5,809 nucleotides of DNA from Alistipes sp. (GCA_017380955.1 JAFOCZ010000113.1:1-5809); one strand, 5' to 3'; positions 1 through 4,818 are shown, numbered from the stretch's first letter. Notes: generated by a model not told the origin, from the letters alone. Made by a program: numbers and translations.

Positions 1-4
1 AAGT

Positions 5-58
5 AGATGGTGGATAGTAGGGAGTTCGCTCACTAAACTATCCACCATTTGCTTTTCG
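5..58 (+). terminator. Strong hairpin, probable terminator of an upstream gene
   Basis: ATGGTGGATAGT (7-18) is perfectly complementary to ACTATCCACCAT (37-48). The stem extends outward by a G-T and an A-T pair and inward through A19-T34, G20-C33 and GAG/CTC closing a TTCG loop (25-28). A broken T tract, TTTGCTTTT, follows at 48-56. Bases 1-6 (AAG TAG) would suit the last codon and stop of a gene that enters from the left, but that gene cannot be seen. The stem strength is plain. The terminator role is inferred, since the T tract is interrupted by GC. Confidence 0.5.
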
Positions 59-113
59 ATGGTTGCATAGCAACTGCACCCTAAGACTATTGCCGAGCCG
101 CCACAGTCAGTGC

Positions 114-293
114 GAGCCTATTCTGGGTACAAAAAAAGAGCAGTCTTTGGAACTGCTCTTGTGCCACAGTATAATAAGTTATCAAACTATAGAATCACCG
201 CAGGTGAGCAAGTGGTAAACTTGCCACAAGCCTCCCTTATCAAAGGGAGGTTTGGAGGGATTGTAGATATAAGACTCGCAGGCTTGCCCTGCC
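114..293. repeat. Tandem palindromic repeat, copy 1 (180 bp)
   Basis: First of two full copies of a unit that also supplies the tRNA-Leu terminator. In order on the plus strand it holds: a tRNA-3'-end-like piece (CCTATTCTGGG, 117-127), an A tract, a hairpin AAGAGCAGT/ACTGCTCTT (136-144 with 152-160), an AT-rich stretch, a hairpin TCACC-GCA-GGTGA (195-207), a hairpin GCAAG-TGGTAAA-CTTGC (208-224), a hairpin CCTCCCTT-ATCA-AAGGGAGG (231-250), and the start of a bulged hairpin GACTCG-CAGG/CCTG-C-CGAGTC (273-298). Just left, 82-113 (TAAGACT...) may be the decayed edge of a further copy. No coding potential is evident here; the open frame across it follows the repeat. Confidence 0.8.
131..160 (-). 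terminator. Terminator-like hairpin in repeat copy 1
   Basis: A 9 bp stem (136-144/152-160) with a 7 nt loop, followed on the minus strand by seven T. It is the same stem as the tRNA-Leu terminator with a different loop (CTTTGGA on the plus strand). No gene ends here, so it is either a backup terminator or part of a duplicated tRNA tail. Confidence 0.6.
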
Positions 294-479
294 GAGTCCT
301 ATTCTGGGCAAAAAAAAAGAGCAGTCTTTAAAACTGCTCTTGTGCCTCAGTATAATATACTATCGAATTACATAGTCACCATAGGTGAGCAAGTGGGACA
401 CTTGCCACAAGCCCCTCCTTTGTCAAAGGCAGGGGTTTGGGGTGGAATGTAAATATAAGACTCGCAGGCTTGCCCTGCC
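294..479. repeat. Tandem palindromic repeat, copy 2 (186 bp)
   Basis: Second full copy, with the same order of hairpins as copy 1. The terminator-like stem is at 317-325/333-341, TCACC-ATA-GGTGA at 376-388, GCAAG-TGGGACA-CTTGC at 389-405, and a pyrimidine/purine palindrome CCCCT.../...AGGGG at 412-435. The junction block starting ATATAAGACTCG is identical for 41 bases between 267-307 and 453-493, so the duplication is recent or homogenised there. The middle has diverged, but stems are kept while loops differ. The CCTCC...GGAGG...TTTGG block resembles REP-like intergenic palindromes, a resemblance from memory and not checked. Confidence 0.8.
311..341 (-). terminator. Terminator-like hairpin in repeat copy 2
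   Basis: A 9 bp stem (317-325/333-341) identical to the tRNA-Leu terminator stem, with loop CTTTAAA, followed on the minus strand by an uninterrupted T run. It stands about 190 bp downstream of the tRNA with no gene of its own. Confidence 0.6.
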
Positions 480-527
480 GAGTCCTATTCTGGACACAAA
501 AAAAGAGCAGTCTTTTAAACTGCTCTT
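480..527. repeat. Truncated repeat copy 3, fused to the tRNA-Leu terminator
   Basis: Begins with the same GAGTCCTATTCTGG as copy 2, then the A tract and the AAGAGCAGT/ACTGCTCTT hairpin. Instead of the AT-rich middle of the unit, the sequence then passes directly into the tRNA-Leu gene (from 529). Because the left arm repeats the tRNA 3' end on the other strand, 479-546 forms one long imperfect palindrome. It has 15 perfect pairs (479-493 with 532-546), 5 more pairs around 495-499, a 5 nt A bulge, and the 7 inner pairs of the terminator. Confidence 0.75.
497..527 (-). terminator. Intrinsic terminator of tRNA-Leu
   Basis: On the minus strand, directly after the tRNA, AAGAGCAGT pairs with ACTGCTCTT (9 bp) around a 7 nt loop and is followed by a run of seven T. 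This is a canonical rho-independent terminator starting 2 nt past the tRNA discriminator base. Equivalent hairpins with T runs in the same orientation lie at 131-160 and 311-341 in repeat copies 1 and 2. Confidence 0.85.
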
Positions 528-528
528 G

Positions 529-609
529 TGCCCAGAATAGGACTCGAACCTACACGCCTTGCAGCACTCGCACCTGAAACGAGCGCGTCTACCATTTCGC
601 CATCTGGGC
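529..609 (-). tRNA. tRNA-Leu (anticodon CAG)
   Basis: Read on the minus strand from 609, the cloverleaf is complete. The acceptor GCCCAGA/TCTGGGC has 7 perfect pairs. The D stem is GCG/CGC. The anticodon arm CTCGT-TTCAGGT-GCGAG has U33, and the anticodon CAG falls at 576-574, reading CUG. A 13 nt class II variable arm follows, as expected for leucine. The T arm is GTAGG-TTCGAGT-CCTAT. The discriminator is A (529), as usual for tRNA-Leu. The 3' CCA is not encoded (the next bases are CAA), so it must be added by nucleotidyltransferase. The gene is transcribed alone, divergently from lspA, with its own promoter-like box and terminator. Confidence 0.95.
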
Positions 610-621
610 AACTTCGGATTG

Positions 622-629
622 CAAAAATA
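622..629 (-). promoter_or_regulatory. -7 promoter element for tRNA-Leu
   Basis: The minus strand reads TATTTTTG, a full match to the Bacteroidetes -7 consensus TAnnTTTG. It ends 12 nt before the tRNA 5' end, giving a leader of about 6 nt. The -33 position carries TTTTC instead of TTTG, so only the -7 half is convincing. Confidence 0.6.
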
Positions 630-651
630 GTATATTTTTTTTGAAAATTCG

Positions 652-659
652 TATATTTG
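652..659 (+). promoter_or_regulatory. Possible -7 element for lspA
   Basis: TATATTTG at 652-659 matches TAnnTTTG exactly and would give a leader of about 70 nt before the lspA ATG. No TTTG sits at the expected -33 distance; the nearest upstream one, at 640-643, is too close. A second weaker box, TATCTTTA, lies at 674-681. A dyad CCGCA-G-TGCGG at 708-718 lies in the leader. Motif matches only. Confidence 0.35.
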
Positions 660-735
660 CGCCAAATAATTTGTATCTTTACATATTATATAACATTGTG
701 AAACAAGCCGCAGTGCGGTTATAATATTGATTACT

Positions 736-1332
736 ATGGGTTTGAAGAAGATTCCTGCAGGGTATAAGGTGGCATTTGGCGTAGTACTTCTCGTGGCTAT
801 CGACCAGTTGGTGAAGATGCTTGTGCATTGCAATATGGAGGTAGGCGAGAAGATAGAGGTATTCTCGTGGTTTAACCTCTTCTATGTCGAGAACAACGGC
901 TTTGCATTTGGTATGGAACTCGGCTCGGGAAATGGCGCTATAGACTGGGGTAAGTTGATACTCAGCATCTTCCGCATAGTGATGATAGGCGCACTGATAT
1001 ACGGAATTCGCTACCTGCTCAACAACCGCGACAAAGCACCTACGGGAGTTATCGTGGGTGCAGTGCTTATCCTTGCGGGCGCTATAGGCAATATGATAGA
1101 CTCAATGTTCTACGGTATGTTGTTTGAGACCCAGGATGCTGGTTTCCTGATGGGCAAGGTTGTGGATATGATACACTTGCCACTATTCAAGTGGGAGAAC
1201 TGCCCCAATTTCCTGAGTTTCTTGGTGGGTGGTGATGGTTACTTCTTTGGTGCTATCTTCAACGTTGCCGATGCCTACATCTCGGTGGCGGTGGTATATT
1301 TGTTGATTTTCCACTATAAGTTCTTCAAGTAG
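736..1332 (+). CDS. lspA: Lipoprotein signal peptidase (signal peptidase II)
   Basis: Inner-membrane aspartyl protease that removes the signal peptide of diacylglyceryl-modified prolipoproteins; the family is A8. The 198 aa protein shows the expected motifs: IDQLVK (residues 22-27) in the first helix, ENNGFAFGM (52-60), GNMID with catalytic Asp122, and FNVADAYIS with catalytic Asp179. Helices lie at about 12-31, 75-94, 104-123 and 180-195. The region between the two aspartates is longer than in E. coli LspA, as is common in Bacteroidetes. The ATG at 736 is chosen: the frame opens with a TTG at 727, but the N-terminus from 736 (MGLKK) already places a basic stretch before the first helix. No Shine-Dalgarno is seen. 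xerC starts 21 bp downstream, so the two are probably co-transcribed. Confidence 0.93.
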   Translation: MGLKKIPAGYKVAFGVVLLVAIDQLVKMLVHCNMEVGEKIEVFSWFNLFYVENNGFAFGMELGSGNGAIDWGKLILSIFRIVMIGALIYGIRYLLNNRDKAPTGVIVGAVLILAGAIGNMIDSMFYGMLFETQDAGFLMGKVVDMIHLPLFKWENCPNFLSFLVGGDGYFFGAIFNVADAYISVAVVYLLIFHYKFFK

Positions 1333-1353
1333 TCACCTTCGGCGCGAGGCGTG

Positions 1354-2259
1354 ATGAATATCATAGATGACTTTTTCGGATGGTTAGAGGGCGAACGTAA
1401 CTACTCCGCTCACACCATCAATAGTTACAAGCGTGATATTGCCGACTTTCTGTCGTGGCAGGATATCACGCCAGAGGTGTTTATGCCCGACAAGTTAACG
1501 CGCAACGCTGTGATGGACTGGGCGATATGGCGTTTCGACAATGGTCTGAAGGCGACAACCATAAACCGCGGTATGGCAGCACTGCGCACCTTAGCGCGCT
1601 GGATGCAGAAGAGTGGCATTGCCGAGGGTAACGCCCTGAAACTCCTGCGACAGTTTAAACCTCCAAAGCGACTGCCAACATTCGTACCCGACACACGAAT
1701 GGACAACGTTGTGGAGAGTTGCTGCGTGGAGACCTCTGCGGGAGAGTTCCTGCGCCTACGCAACGCAGTTGTAGTGTTGCTTATCTACACCTCGGGGTTG
1801 CGACTCTCGGAGGTTACGGGTGCAAATGTCGAGGATTTGGCGAGGGATTATAGCGCCATAAGGGTTATGGGTAAGGGTAATAAGATGCGCATACAGCCAC
1901 TCATCGCCTCGCTGAGACCCACCTTAGAGCGATACCTGTCGCTGATACCAACCGCGATGGAGGATGCACCGCGACCACTCTTCGTCTCGGAGCGTGGTGA
2001 GCGTCTGAGCCGTCGCACCATAGAGCGCATCGTGGATAAGGTGCTCAAGGAGGCAGGTGTTCAGGGTAAGACATCGCCACACGTGCTACGCCACACCTTT
2101 GCCACACATCTGCTGAATCAGGGTGCCGACCTGAGGGAGATTCAGGAGTTGCTGGGTCACGACTCGTTGCGTGCCACACAGGTATACACACATACAGATA
2201 TTGAGAAACTTAAGGATGTTTTCCGCGCGACACATCCCCACGAGACAGATTCGCAATAA
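1354..2259 (+). CDS. xerC: Tyrosine recombinase of the XerC/XerD type
   Basis: Site-specific recombinase that with a partner Xer protein resolves chromosome dimers at dif near the replication terminus. At 301 aa it has the standard Xer length. The N-terminal core-binding SAM-like domain covers about residues 1-90 (SAHTINSYKRDI, ATTINRGMAALR). The catalytic domain follows with a full active-site set: Arg150 (TSGLRLSE), Lys174 (GKGNK), His243 and Arg246 (HVLRHTFATHLL), His269 (LLGHDSL) and nucleophile Tyr278 (QVYTHT). The ATG at 1354 is preferred over the GTG immediately before it at 1351. It lies 21 bp after lspA and upstream of hpf; the xerC-hpf order is common in Bacteroidales. The assignment to XerC over XerD rests on that context, since the residues cannot separate the two. 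It is not a mobile-element integrase by length or surroundings. Confidence 0.9.
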   Translation: MNIIDDFFGWLEGERNYSAHTINSYKRDIADFLSWQDITPEVFMPDKLTRNAVMDWAIWRFDNGLKATTINRGMAALRTLARWMQKSGIAEGNALKLLRQFKPPKRLPTFVPDTRMDNVVESCCVETSAGEFLRLRNAVVVLLIYTSGLRLSEVTGANVEDLARDYSAIRVMGKGNKMRIQPLIASLRPTLERYLSLIPTAMEDAPRPLFVSERGERLSRRTIERIVDKVLKEAGVQGKTSPHVLRHTFATHLLNQGADLREIQELLGHDSLRATQVYTHTDIEKLKDVFRATHPHETDSQ

Positions 2260-2261
2260 AG

Positions 2262-2321
2262 TTTTTTTGTCAAGAATTTTCGCAAAATATTTGCACAGGT
2301 CAAAATAAAGTATTAATTTTA
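2262..2321 (+). promoter_or_regulatory. Promoter region of hpf
   Basis: Two overlapping candidates are visible in the AT-rich stretch after xerC. The better has TTTG at 2290-2293, a 20 bp spacer, and TAATTTTA at 2314-2321 (7 of the 8 bases of TAnnTTTG allowing free n). The other has TTTG at 2266-2269 and AATATTTG at 2286-2293. The short palindrome GCAAA-ATA-TTTGC (2282-2294) overlaps both. Either would let hpf be expressed independently of lspA-xerC, which suits a stress-responsive hibernation factor. Motif reading only. Confidence 0.4.
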
Positions 2322-2472
2322 TCTCAGCAATTAGACGAAACAAGAGGTCAAACAAGGCTATTTTGGTGTTGCACGTTGGCATAGTTTTGACAGTGTGATA
2401 GTTCGATTGCTTAGGACAGTTCGATGCCGCGCGAGCATTGGACATAATTATAAACTTAATACTTTATGACCT
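2322..2472 (+). other. Long untranslated leader of hpf
   Basis: About 150 bp between the candidate promoter and the hpf start hold no credible reading frame. AGTTCGAT occurs twice, 18 bp apart (2400-2407 and 2418-2425), and short dyads lie around 2424-2437. No riboswitch class is recognised. The length is more than a start codon needs, so a regulatory RNA structure is possible but unproven. Confidence 0.3.
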
Positions 2473-2772
2473 ATGAACGTACAGATTCAGTCCCTCAAGT
2501 TCGATGCAAGTAAGCAGTTGATTGAGTTCATTCAGAAGAAGATGGATAGATTGGATCGCTTTGTCGATGATAGAGCCGGTGATGTAGAGGTGGTGTTGCG
2601 CCTTGAGCCCGACTCAGAGAAGGGTAACAAAGTAGTAGTAGTTTCGCTCCGTGTTCCGGGCGGAGATATTCGCGTAGAGGAGCGAGCATTTACCTTTGAG
2701 GAGGCGATAGACAATTCAATGGATATAATCAAGCGTCAGTTGGAGAAGGCTAAGGCGAAGTTCGAGAAGTAG
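2473..2772 (+). CDS. hpf: Ribosome hibernation promoting factor, short form (HPF/RaiA family)
   Basis: Cytoplasmic protein that binds the decoding region of the 30S subunit and silences ribosomes during slow growth. The 99 aa sequence fits the family's beta-alpha-beta-beta-beta-alpha fold: opening strand MNVQIQSLKF, first helix from about residue 13 (KQLIEFIQKKMDRLDRF), strands around DVEVVLRLEP, KVVVVSLRVP and DIRVEERAF, and a final helix with EEAIDNSMDIIKRQLEKAKAK, the basic helix typical of RNA contact. Only the N-terminal ribosome-binding domain is present. The dimerising C-terminal domain of long HPFs is missing, so 100S formation, if any, would use the short-form mode. It follows xerC but has its own likely promoter and ends in a strong terminator. 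The tRNA-tuf cluster often found after hpf in Bacteroides is not here. Confidence 0.92.
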   Translation: MNVQIQSLKFDASKQLIEFIQKKMDRLDRFVDDRAGDVEVVLRLEPDSEKGNKVVVVSLRVPGGDIRVEERAFTFEEAIDNSMDIIKRQLEKAKAKFEK

Positions 2773-2787
2773 AATTTCGAGGCGTAT

Positions 2788-2832
2788 GACGACCCCAGGA
2801 GTATAGATTGACTCTTGGGGTCGTCTCTTTTT
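2788..2832 (+). terminator. Intrinsic terminator after hpf
   Basis: GACGACCCCAGGAGT (2788-2802) pairs with ACTCTTGGGGTCGTC (2811-2825), 15 bp with one G-T pair, around an 8 nt loop. TCTTTTT (2826-2832) follows. It lies 15 bp past the hpf stop and separates the housekeeping genes from the sigma-factor cluster. Confidence 0.92.
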
Positions 2833-2866
2833 GTGGTAGTGCGCGATATTTCTCATAATTTTTTCA

Positions 2867-2885
2867 TACCTTTGTATTAATACAA
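2867..2885 (+). promoter_or_regulatory. -7 element and overlapping palindrome before the sigma gene
   Basis: TACCTTTG (2867-2874) matches TAnnTTTG perfectly and places the transcript start near 2880, a leader of only about 15 nt. The perfect 14 bp palindrome TTGTATTAATACAA (2872-2885) covers the end of the -7 box and the expected start point, a typical operator position. No TTTG is found at -33, which could mean a weak or activator-dependent promoter. Confidence 0.55.
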
Positions 2886-2894
2886 CGAGTAAAT

Positions 2895-3602
2895 ATGACA
2901 GAAACAGAACTACTAAACGGCATAATAGAGAACGACGAACTCGTGTGGCGACATATCTACCGAGATATGCGACAGGGCTTCGTGTCGATAATCCTTCAGA
3001 AGTTTGCTCTTTGCGGACTCCGTAGCCTCGATATTGAGGATGTGTTCCAGGAGTCGTTGTTGGTGCTGATGCGTAAGGTCAAGGATGATATGCTTGTTGC
3101 GCAACGTAATGGTGGCGTGTTCAGTTATCTGGTGACTATTGGCACGTTCAAAGTCAAAAACCTTCTGCGCAAAAAGGGGTATCACACCGCCTCGGATGCG
3201 GTTACAATTCCCGACGAGGGACATTATGAGTGTGATACGGCGGTGGATGAGAAGCAGAATACCCAGGATGAGTTCATCGACAGGGTCTTCGACACTATGC
3301 CTGCGGAGTGTAGGCAGTTGCTGAAACTCTTCTACTGGGAGCGCAAACCAATGGATGATATAGCGAGCATCTTAGGTATGCGTAACGCCGACTCTGCCAA
3401 GACCAAAAAGAGTAAGTGTATGAATAAGTTTAAGGATATCGCAGCACAACTTGTCGAGAGCGATGAGTTTGCTGAGGATGTTGTGCGTGCTGCGGTGGAG
3501 CGTGCCGCACTGAAGGAGTTGCTCGAGGATGAGAGATTCTATGCCGAGAATGGTATCGTGATGGCAGCATTGGACATCGACGAGGATAATAAGGATAAGT
3601 AA
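2895..3602 (+). CDS. Sigma-70 family RNA polymerase sigma factor (ECF-like) with an acidic C-terminal tail
   Basis: Predicted to direct RNA polymerase to a dedicated promoter set. Region 2 spans about residues 15-94: LDIEDVFQESLLVLMRKV (45-62) is the core-binding helix, and GVFSYLVTIGTFKVKNLLRKK (74-94) matches the -10 recognition helices. A variable linker (95-125) precedes region 4 at about 126-180, with MPAECRQLLKLFYWERKPMDDIASILGM and a recognition helix ADSAKTKKSKCMNKFK. Unlike classic ECF factors, which end near region 4, about 55 more residues follow (181-235), strongly acidic and helical in look, ending DIDEDNKDK. The ATG at 2895 sits just after a consensus -7 box. Its stop overlaps the next start as TAATG, so translation is probably coupled to the membrane protease gene. 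No anti-sigma gene is adjacent. The fold assignment is firm, the targets unknown. Confidence 0.85.
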   Translation: MTETELLNGIIENDELVWRHIYRDMRQGFVSIILQKFALCGLRSLDIEDVFQESLLVLMRKVKDDMLVAQRNGGVFSYLVTIGTFKVKNLLRKKGYHTASDAVTIPDEGHYECDTAVDEKQNTQDEFIDRVFDTMPAECRQLLKLFYWERKPMDDIASILGMRNADSAKTKKSKCMNKFKDIAAQLVESDEFAEDVVRAAVERAALKELLEDERFYAENGIVMAALDIDEDNKDK

Positions 3603-4330
3603 TGAAGGTGAGGTGGGATAAGTTGTGGTATATTGCTACAACACTCTTTTTCGGGTTTTGGGCGATTATCTTTGTGGGGGTTTTCATCACCTCGCTCGGC
3701 AAGAATGCCGTGGATATGTGTGTGCGCATAGGCTTTGAATGGCGACATACAGGCAACTATGTAGGTCTTATTACTGGTTTCTTGGCATATGGCGCGTTTG
3801 CCGCCACACTATGGGCATTGAGGTTGCGACACAACCTCGACTGGATTATGAAGTTCACCCACGAACTCTCCCACACACTCTTGGCCCTTCTCTTCTTTCG
3901 CCAGATTTATGAGTTTATAGTTCGTGGCCGAGAGTGTCGCGTCTTTTATAAATCCGGAAAAATAGGCTATCTTACCATTACCCTCGCGCCATACTGCATA
4001 CCTATATATACCTTTATGCTATTTCCATTTAGGTTTGCCGGCGATGCTCACTATATGATAATCTTCGATGCGCTGATAGCCTTCACCTACGCATTTCACC
4101 TGCATACGTTCATTAAGCAGACACGATTCTCGCGAAAAGATATCGCAAACTCTGGTCGTGCCAGAGCCGTAGCATATATATCGTGTACTCATCTTGCAGT
4201 GATATCTCTGATTCTCGCAACACCTAAGGGTGGCGTTCTAAATGCCATATGCCGAGTTTTTTGGGAGTATCCCCTCCAGATTATCCTCCACCCTGTAGAG
4301 TGGGCACACGAGATCATTCAATATTTCTAA
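3602..4330 (+). CDS. Polytopic membrane protein with HExxH, M50-like (site-2 protease type) metallopeptidase
   Basis: The 242 aa protein has about six hydrophobic segments (roughly residues 10-31, 52-73, 86-100, 121-143, 150-170 and 189-207). HELSH (87-91) starts the third, so a zinc-binding HExxH lies at or in the membrane, the arrangement of M50 proteases. LAPYCIPIYT (128-137) and QTRFSRKDIANSG (173-185) resemble blocks I associate with M50B-like proteins of Bacteroidetes. Asp180 is the proposed third zinc ligand (inference). Proteases of this class cut membrane-bound regulators, releasing sigma or transcription factors; SpoIVFB acting on pro-sigma-K is the classic case. There is no PDZ domain. 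The start overlaps the sigma gene stop by one base, which ties the two functionally. A non-proteolytic membrane role remains possible. Confidence 0.7.
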   Translation: MKVRWDKLWYIATTLFFGFWAIIFVGVFITSLGKNAVDMCVRIGFEWRHTGNYVGLITGFLAYGAFAATLWALRLRHNLDWIMKFTHELSHTLLALLFFRQIYEFIVRGRECRVFYKSGKIGYLTITLAPYCIPIYTFMLFPFRFAGDAHYMIIFDALIAFTYAFHLHTFIKQTRFSRKDIANSGRARAVAYISCTHLAVISLILATPKGGVLNAICRVFWEYPLQIILHPVEWAHEIIQYF

Positions 4331-4352
4331 CATTTTTTTACTTTCAGGCGGT

Positions 4353-4405
4353 TACCTTTTTCATAATGTGACATTATAAGGTGAAAACAAATTAAAAACA
4401 CCTTA
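4353..4405 (+). promoter_or_regulatory. Operator-like palindromes and candidate promoter before the exported-protein gene
   Basis: TACCTTTT (4353-4360) matches TAnnTTTG except the last base. Just downstream, ATAATGT-G-ACATTAT (4363-4377) is a perfect 7+7 dyad. TAAGGTG (4377-4383) and CACCTTA (4399-4405) form a further inverted pair with a 15 bp spacer, about two helical turns centre to centre. The AAGGT half-site also occurs inverted inside the TACCTT box. This layout suits a repressor or activator site controlling the downstream genes separately from the sigma-protease pair. No experimental motif is recalled for it. Confidence 0.45.
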
Positions 4406-4418
4406 AAAATTTAGCATT

Positions 4419-4799
4419 ATGAAGAGATTCTTTTTTATCGCAGCACTCGCTACCGTAACCGTCTTCGGTATCGCTGCTACAGTCACACCATCTGAGGAGT
4501 ACCGCTCATCTGTAACTGCCAACATCAGCGGCTTGGGTAAGAGCATCGAGTTCGACACCAAGACCTTGGTTGCTATCTACAACCTCCTTCCTGCGGATGT
4601 TCAGAAGATGTGCGTGGATAGTTATGCCGACATCTCATCGCGCCTCGAGAACTCTAACCGCAGTTTCACCTATGCTGGCGTTAAGATTACACCTACACAG
4701 GATGAGGGTGACAGAGATCTTTGCTTCACATATGGTGGTCACAAGGTAGTCGTTGAGGACTACACAAAGGCGGAGTTTGACAAGATCTTTAGTCTATAA
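4419..4799 (+). CDS. Small exported protein of unknown function
   Basis: Not recognised. The 126 aa product starts with a clear Sec signal peptide: MKR, then hydrophobic residues 4-20 (FFFIAALATVTVFGIAA), with cleavage likely near residue 20-22. There is no lipobox cysteine. The mature part is about 105 residues, mixed charge, with no transmembrane segment. It has two cysteines (CVDSYAD, LCFTYGG) that could form a disulphide in the periplasm. Codon choice differs from the neighbours: of 8 isoleucine codons 7 are ATC and none ATA, while the next gene uses ATA often. That is the pattern of a highly expressed gene. An 88 bp gap with palindromes separates it from the protease gene; the next gene follows by 19 bp, suggesting an operon with it. 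The start ATG at 4419 is fixed by the signal peptide. Confidence 0.8.
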   Translation: MKRFFFIAALATVTVFGIAATVTPSEEYRSSVTANISGLGKSIEFDTKTLVAIYNLLPADVQKMCVDSYADISSRLENSNRSFTYAGVKITPTQDEGDRDLCFTYGGHKVVVEDYTKAEFDKIFSL

Positions 4800-4818
4800 C
4801 CCTATAACGCATACAACT

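Noticed and set aside
110..331. 73-codon open frame across the left repeat region, plus strand
   Set aside because: It spans repeat units and terminator hairpins, has no signal or domain, and its frame is not kept in the second repeat copy, whose spacing differs (180 versus 186 bp).
114..479. CRISPR array
   Set aside because: There are only two full units of about 180 bp with diverged interiors, with no short direct repeats separated by unique spacers and no cas genes.
294..546. Integration scar (attL/attR) of a mobile element in the tRNA gene
   Set aside because: The repeated tRNA 3' end pieces are in inverted orientation to the tRNA. Integration would leave direct repeats, and no integrase or cargo lies between them.
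727..735. TTG start for lspA, nine bases upstream
   Set aside because: It adds MIT before MGLKK without improving the N-terminus. ATG at 736 is the ordinary start.
423..833. 136-codon open frame on the minus strand
   Set aside because: It runs through the tRNA-Leu gene, its terminator and the start of lspA in antisense, so it is a chance frame.
1354..2259. Tyrosine recombinase as a phage or transposon integrase
   Set aside because: Its length, motif set and position between lspA and hpf fit a chromosomal Xer protein. No flanking attachment repeats or accessory genes are seen.
2086..2445. 119-codon minus-strand frame over the xerC end and hpf leader
   Set aside because: It is antisense to the conserved xerC catalytic end and crosses the hpf promoter region. 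No domain or signal is recognisable.
4753..4818. Upstream start for the two-helix membrane protein
   Set aside because: It would overlap the exported-protein gene by 47 bp and add an arginine-rich stretch with no hydrophobic logic. ATG 4819 directly precedes the membrane helix.
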